From contig NZ_CP031320.1 of NCBI RefSeq assembly GCF_003355155.1, forward strand, positions 3,091,367 through 3,155,366: a DNA stretch of 64,000 nt, read 5' to 3'. The translations under genes were made by a program, and so were the position numbers. Position 1 is the first letter of the stretch; every line of letters begins with the position of its first letter. Shown piece after piece: positions 63,213 to 64,000 of this stretch. Under the pieces are notes generated by a model, which had not been told where the DNA came from, ran no database searches, and was given only the letters and a program-made list of their open reading frames with translations. Source of the stretch: Streptomyces armeniacus (GTDB lineage Bacteria > Actinomycetota > Actinomycetes > Streptomycetales > Streptomycetaceae).

Positions 63213-63407
63213 TCAGGCCCCGGCGCCCGGGAGCTGGATGTCCGTCACGGTCAGGCTGACGGACTTCGCGCTGCCGGTGATGACCGGCAGTCCGCCGGGG
63301 CCCGGGGTCCCGGTGATCTGCAGGCCTTCGACAGCGATACCGACCCCGAGGCCGCCGGCCACGTTGTCCAGCTCTTCGTCGGCGATCTCACGCGTCTCGA
63401 TGCTCAT
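63213..63407 (-). CDS. Cys-free double-glycine precursor peptide (bacteriocin/RiPP-like)
   Basis: A 64-aa small protein. The acidic leader ends ELDNVAGG (residues 12-19), the classical double-glycine site for C39 peptidases. The predicted product of 45 residues starts LGVGIAVEGLQITGTPGPGG and ends VTDIQLPGAGA: rich in Gly, Val, Ile and Thr, with no Cys, His or aromatic residue. No LanM-, YcaO- or radical-SAM-like gene is nearby, so it may be an unmodified peptide. ATG at 63407; AAGGG lies about 11 bases upstream. First gene of the exporter operon. Confidence 0.8.
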   Translation of the reverse strand: MSIETREIADEELDNVAGGLGVGIAVEGLQITGTPGPGGLPVITGSAKSVSLTVTDIQLPGAGA

Positions 63408-63828
63408 GGCAATCCATGCCCTTCTCTTCAGGCTGTTCTGGTCAGCACGGATCAGCCCTCGTGAGGGCCGGACCGTGTACTGCGGACGCGACCCCCCGTT
63501 GGCGCGGGACAGCGCCGGGATCGCGCCGTGATCAAAGCACGCCGCAGGGTGACTGCACAGCCCAAGTTGCCCTGAGCAACGGTCAGTTGAGGATTTCGAG
63601 TCCCCCCAAGGCGAGAGGCCTCCACGACTTCGACGAAACCTCCATGAGCGGCGCGCCCGCTGAGCCGGAACTACTTCGGAAGACGGGCAAATCTCCCTCG
63701 TCCTCCCGAAGGAGAACGCTGTTGATGTGCCCATGTGGGGAAACTCCCGCGCAGAAGATGCAGTATCACGGCAGGTGACGGAAGGGGGAGCGGTGATTCC
63801 GCTCCCACCCTCCCCACGCGCCGCCTCG
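63408..63828. other. Upstream region of the peptide operon
   Basis: About 420 bases with no credible gene. It should contain the leftward promoter of the peptide-export operon. GTTGC-CCTGA-GCAAC (63566-63580) is a small palindrome that could be an operator. No -35/-10 pair is clear to me. Confidence 0.4.
63566..63580. promoter_or_regulatory. Palindrome upstream of the precursor-peptide gene
   Basis: GTTGC (63566-63570) and GCAAC (63576-63580) are perfect 5-bp arms around CCTGA, 160 bp before the precursor start. A possible binding site, for instance for the nearby NarL-type regulator; chance is not excluded. Confidence 0.3.
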
Positions 63829-64000
63829 TCACTGTGCGTTGATCGCCCGCAGCGTGTTCAGGCGGGCCGCCCGGCGGGCCGGCCAGATCGCCGCCAGGAC
63901 GCCGATCGCCAGGCCGAGCAGCAGGAACAGGGCGAGCCGGGCCCACGGCAGTACGGTCTCGTACAGCACGAGCGAGGAGGCCGTGAGGCTGCCGCCCGCC
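63829..64000 (-). CDS. FtsX-type ABC permease, C-terminal fragment (runs off the window)
   Basis: The last 56 codons of a leftward gene. The peptide contains a final membrane helix (LALFLLLGLAIGVLAAIWPA) and the ending ARRAARLNTLRAINAQ, the hallmark of MacB/FtsX permeases (PARRAARLxPxxAL). The rest lies beyond the window. It is followed by the peptide-operon upstream region. Confidence 0.85.
   Translation of the reverse strand, partial: AGGSLTASSLVLYETVLPWARLALFLLLGLAIGVLAAIWPARRAARLNTLRAINAQ

Noticed and set aside
57369..63407. Lanthipeptide cluster
   Set aside because: The precursor has no Cys and no LanB, LanC, LanM or LanKC-like gene is in view; only the export machinery resembles lanthipeptide loci.

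Overview
The window is very GC-rich with overwhelmingly G/C third codon positions, GTG and TTG starts, GTGA/ATGA gene overlaps, an AfsR/SARP-type regulator, sites matching the DasR operator, a highly reducing type II PKS-like gene set and an NHLM-type peptide export locus. All of this points to a Streptomyces chromosome (or a very close actinomycete), in a region rich in accessory and secondary-metabolism genes.

Layout. 0-0.9 kb: aldo/keto reductase start and a divergent TetR regulator with twin palindromic operators. 0.9-6.4 kb: tightly coupled leftward five-gene operon (PhyH-type dioxygenase, DUF6271-like protein, PLP fold III decarboxylase, GNAT acetyltransferase, MFS exporter) that looks like a small amine-derived pathway. 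Its putative promoter and that of the divergent GH3 N-acetylhexosaminidase gene (7.0-8.5 kb) each carry a DasR-like (dre) site. 8.6-14.2 kb: orphan Imm21 immunity-like gene, DrrAB-like ABC exporter whose promoter has three heptamers at 11-bp period (SARP-box architecture), and a large AfsR/SARP-type regulator converging on it. 14.3-22.6 kb: LtrA-like membrane protein, then a KdgD-type dehydratase followed by a complete Dpp/Opp-type ABC importer. 22.8-29.1 kb: Tat-targeted flavin oxidoreductase, TetR/VOC pair, MacB/FtsX-type ABC exporter. 29.4-30.9 kb: cluster of decayed genes (response regulator, fatty acid desaturase, aminotransferase), each with internal deletions or frameshifts. 31.0-36.6 kb: TetR, then an alpha/beta hydrolase, DUF3500, gamma-glutamyltranspeptidase, DUF1275 operon. 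36.6-38.5 kb: relics of a WXG100/RHS toxin locus between a tRNA-Arg(TCT) gene and a degenerate copy of that tRNA's 3' end.

38.8-53.2 kb: a dynamin-like GTPase gene pair, the second fused in frame to a one-module NRPS (C-A-T-TE, glycine-like A-domain code), then MbtH, ACP, KS, catalytically dead KS (CLF-like), ketoreductase, a possible 31-aa coupled ORF, O-methyltransferase and Sfp-type phosphopantetheinyl transferase. I read this as a compact type II PKS-NRPS pathway making an N-acyl amino acid (probably acyl-glycine) type product; no dehydratase is visible in the window. 53.2-57.4 kb: membrane-anchored beta-lactamase-fold hydrolase and a NarL-type two-component system. 57.4-63.4 kb: leftward NHLM-type peptide export operon (Cys-free double-glycine precursor, HlyD-like protein, C39 peptidase/ABC transporter, second ABC transporter) with no modification enzyme in view. 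63.8-64.0 kb: C-terminus of an FtsX-type permease.

The most unusual items are (i) the DasR-site-bearing PhyH/DUF6271/decarboxylase operon, (ii) the GTPase-NRPS fusion at the head of the compact type II PKS-NRPS cluster, and (iii) the Cys-free, apparently unmodified double-glycine peptide with an NHLM exporter. All functional assignments come from reading motifs by eye; no database search was run.
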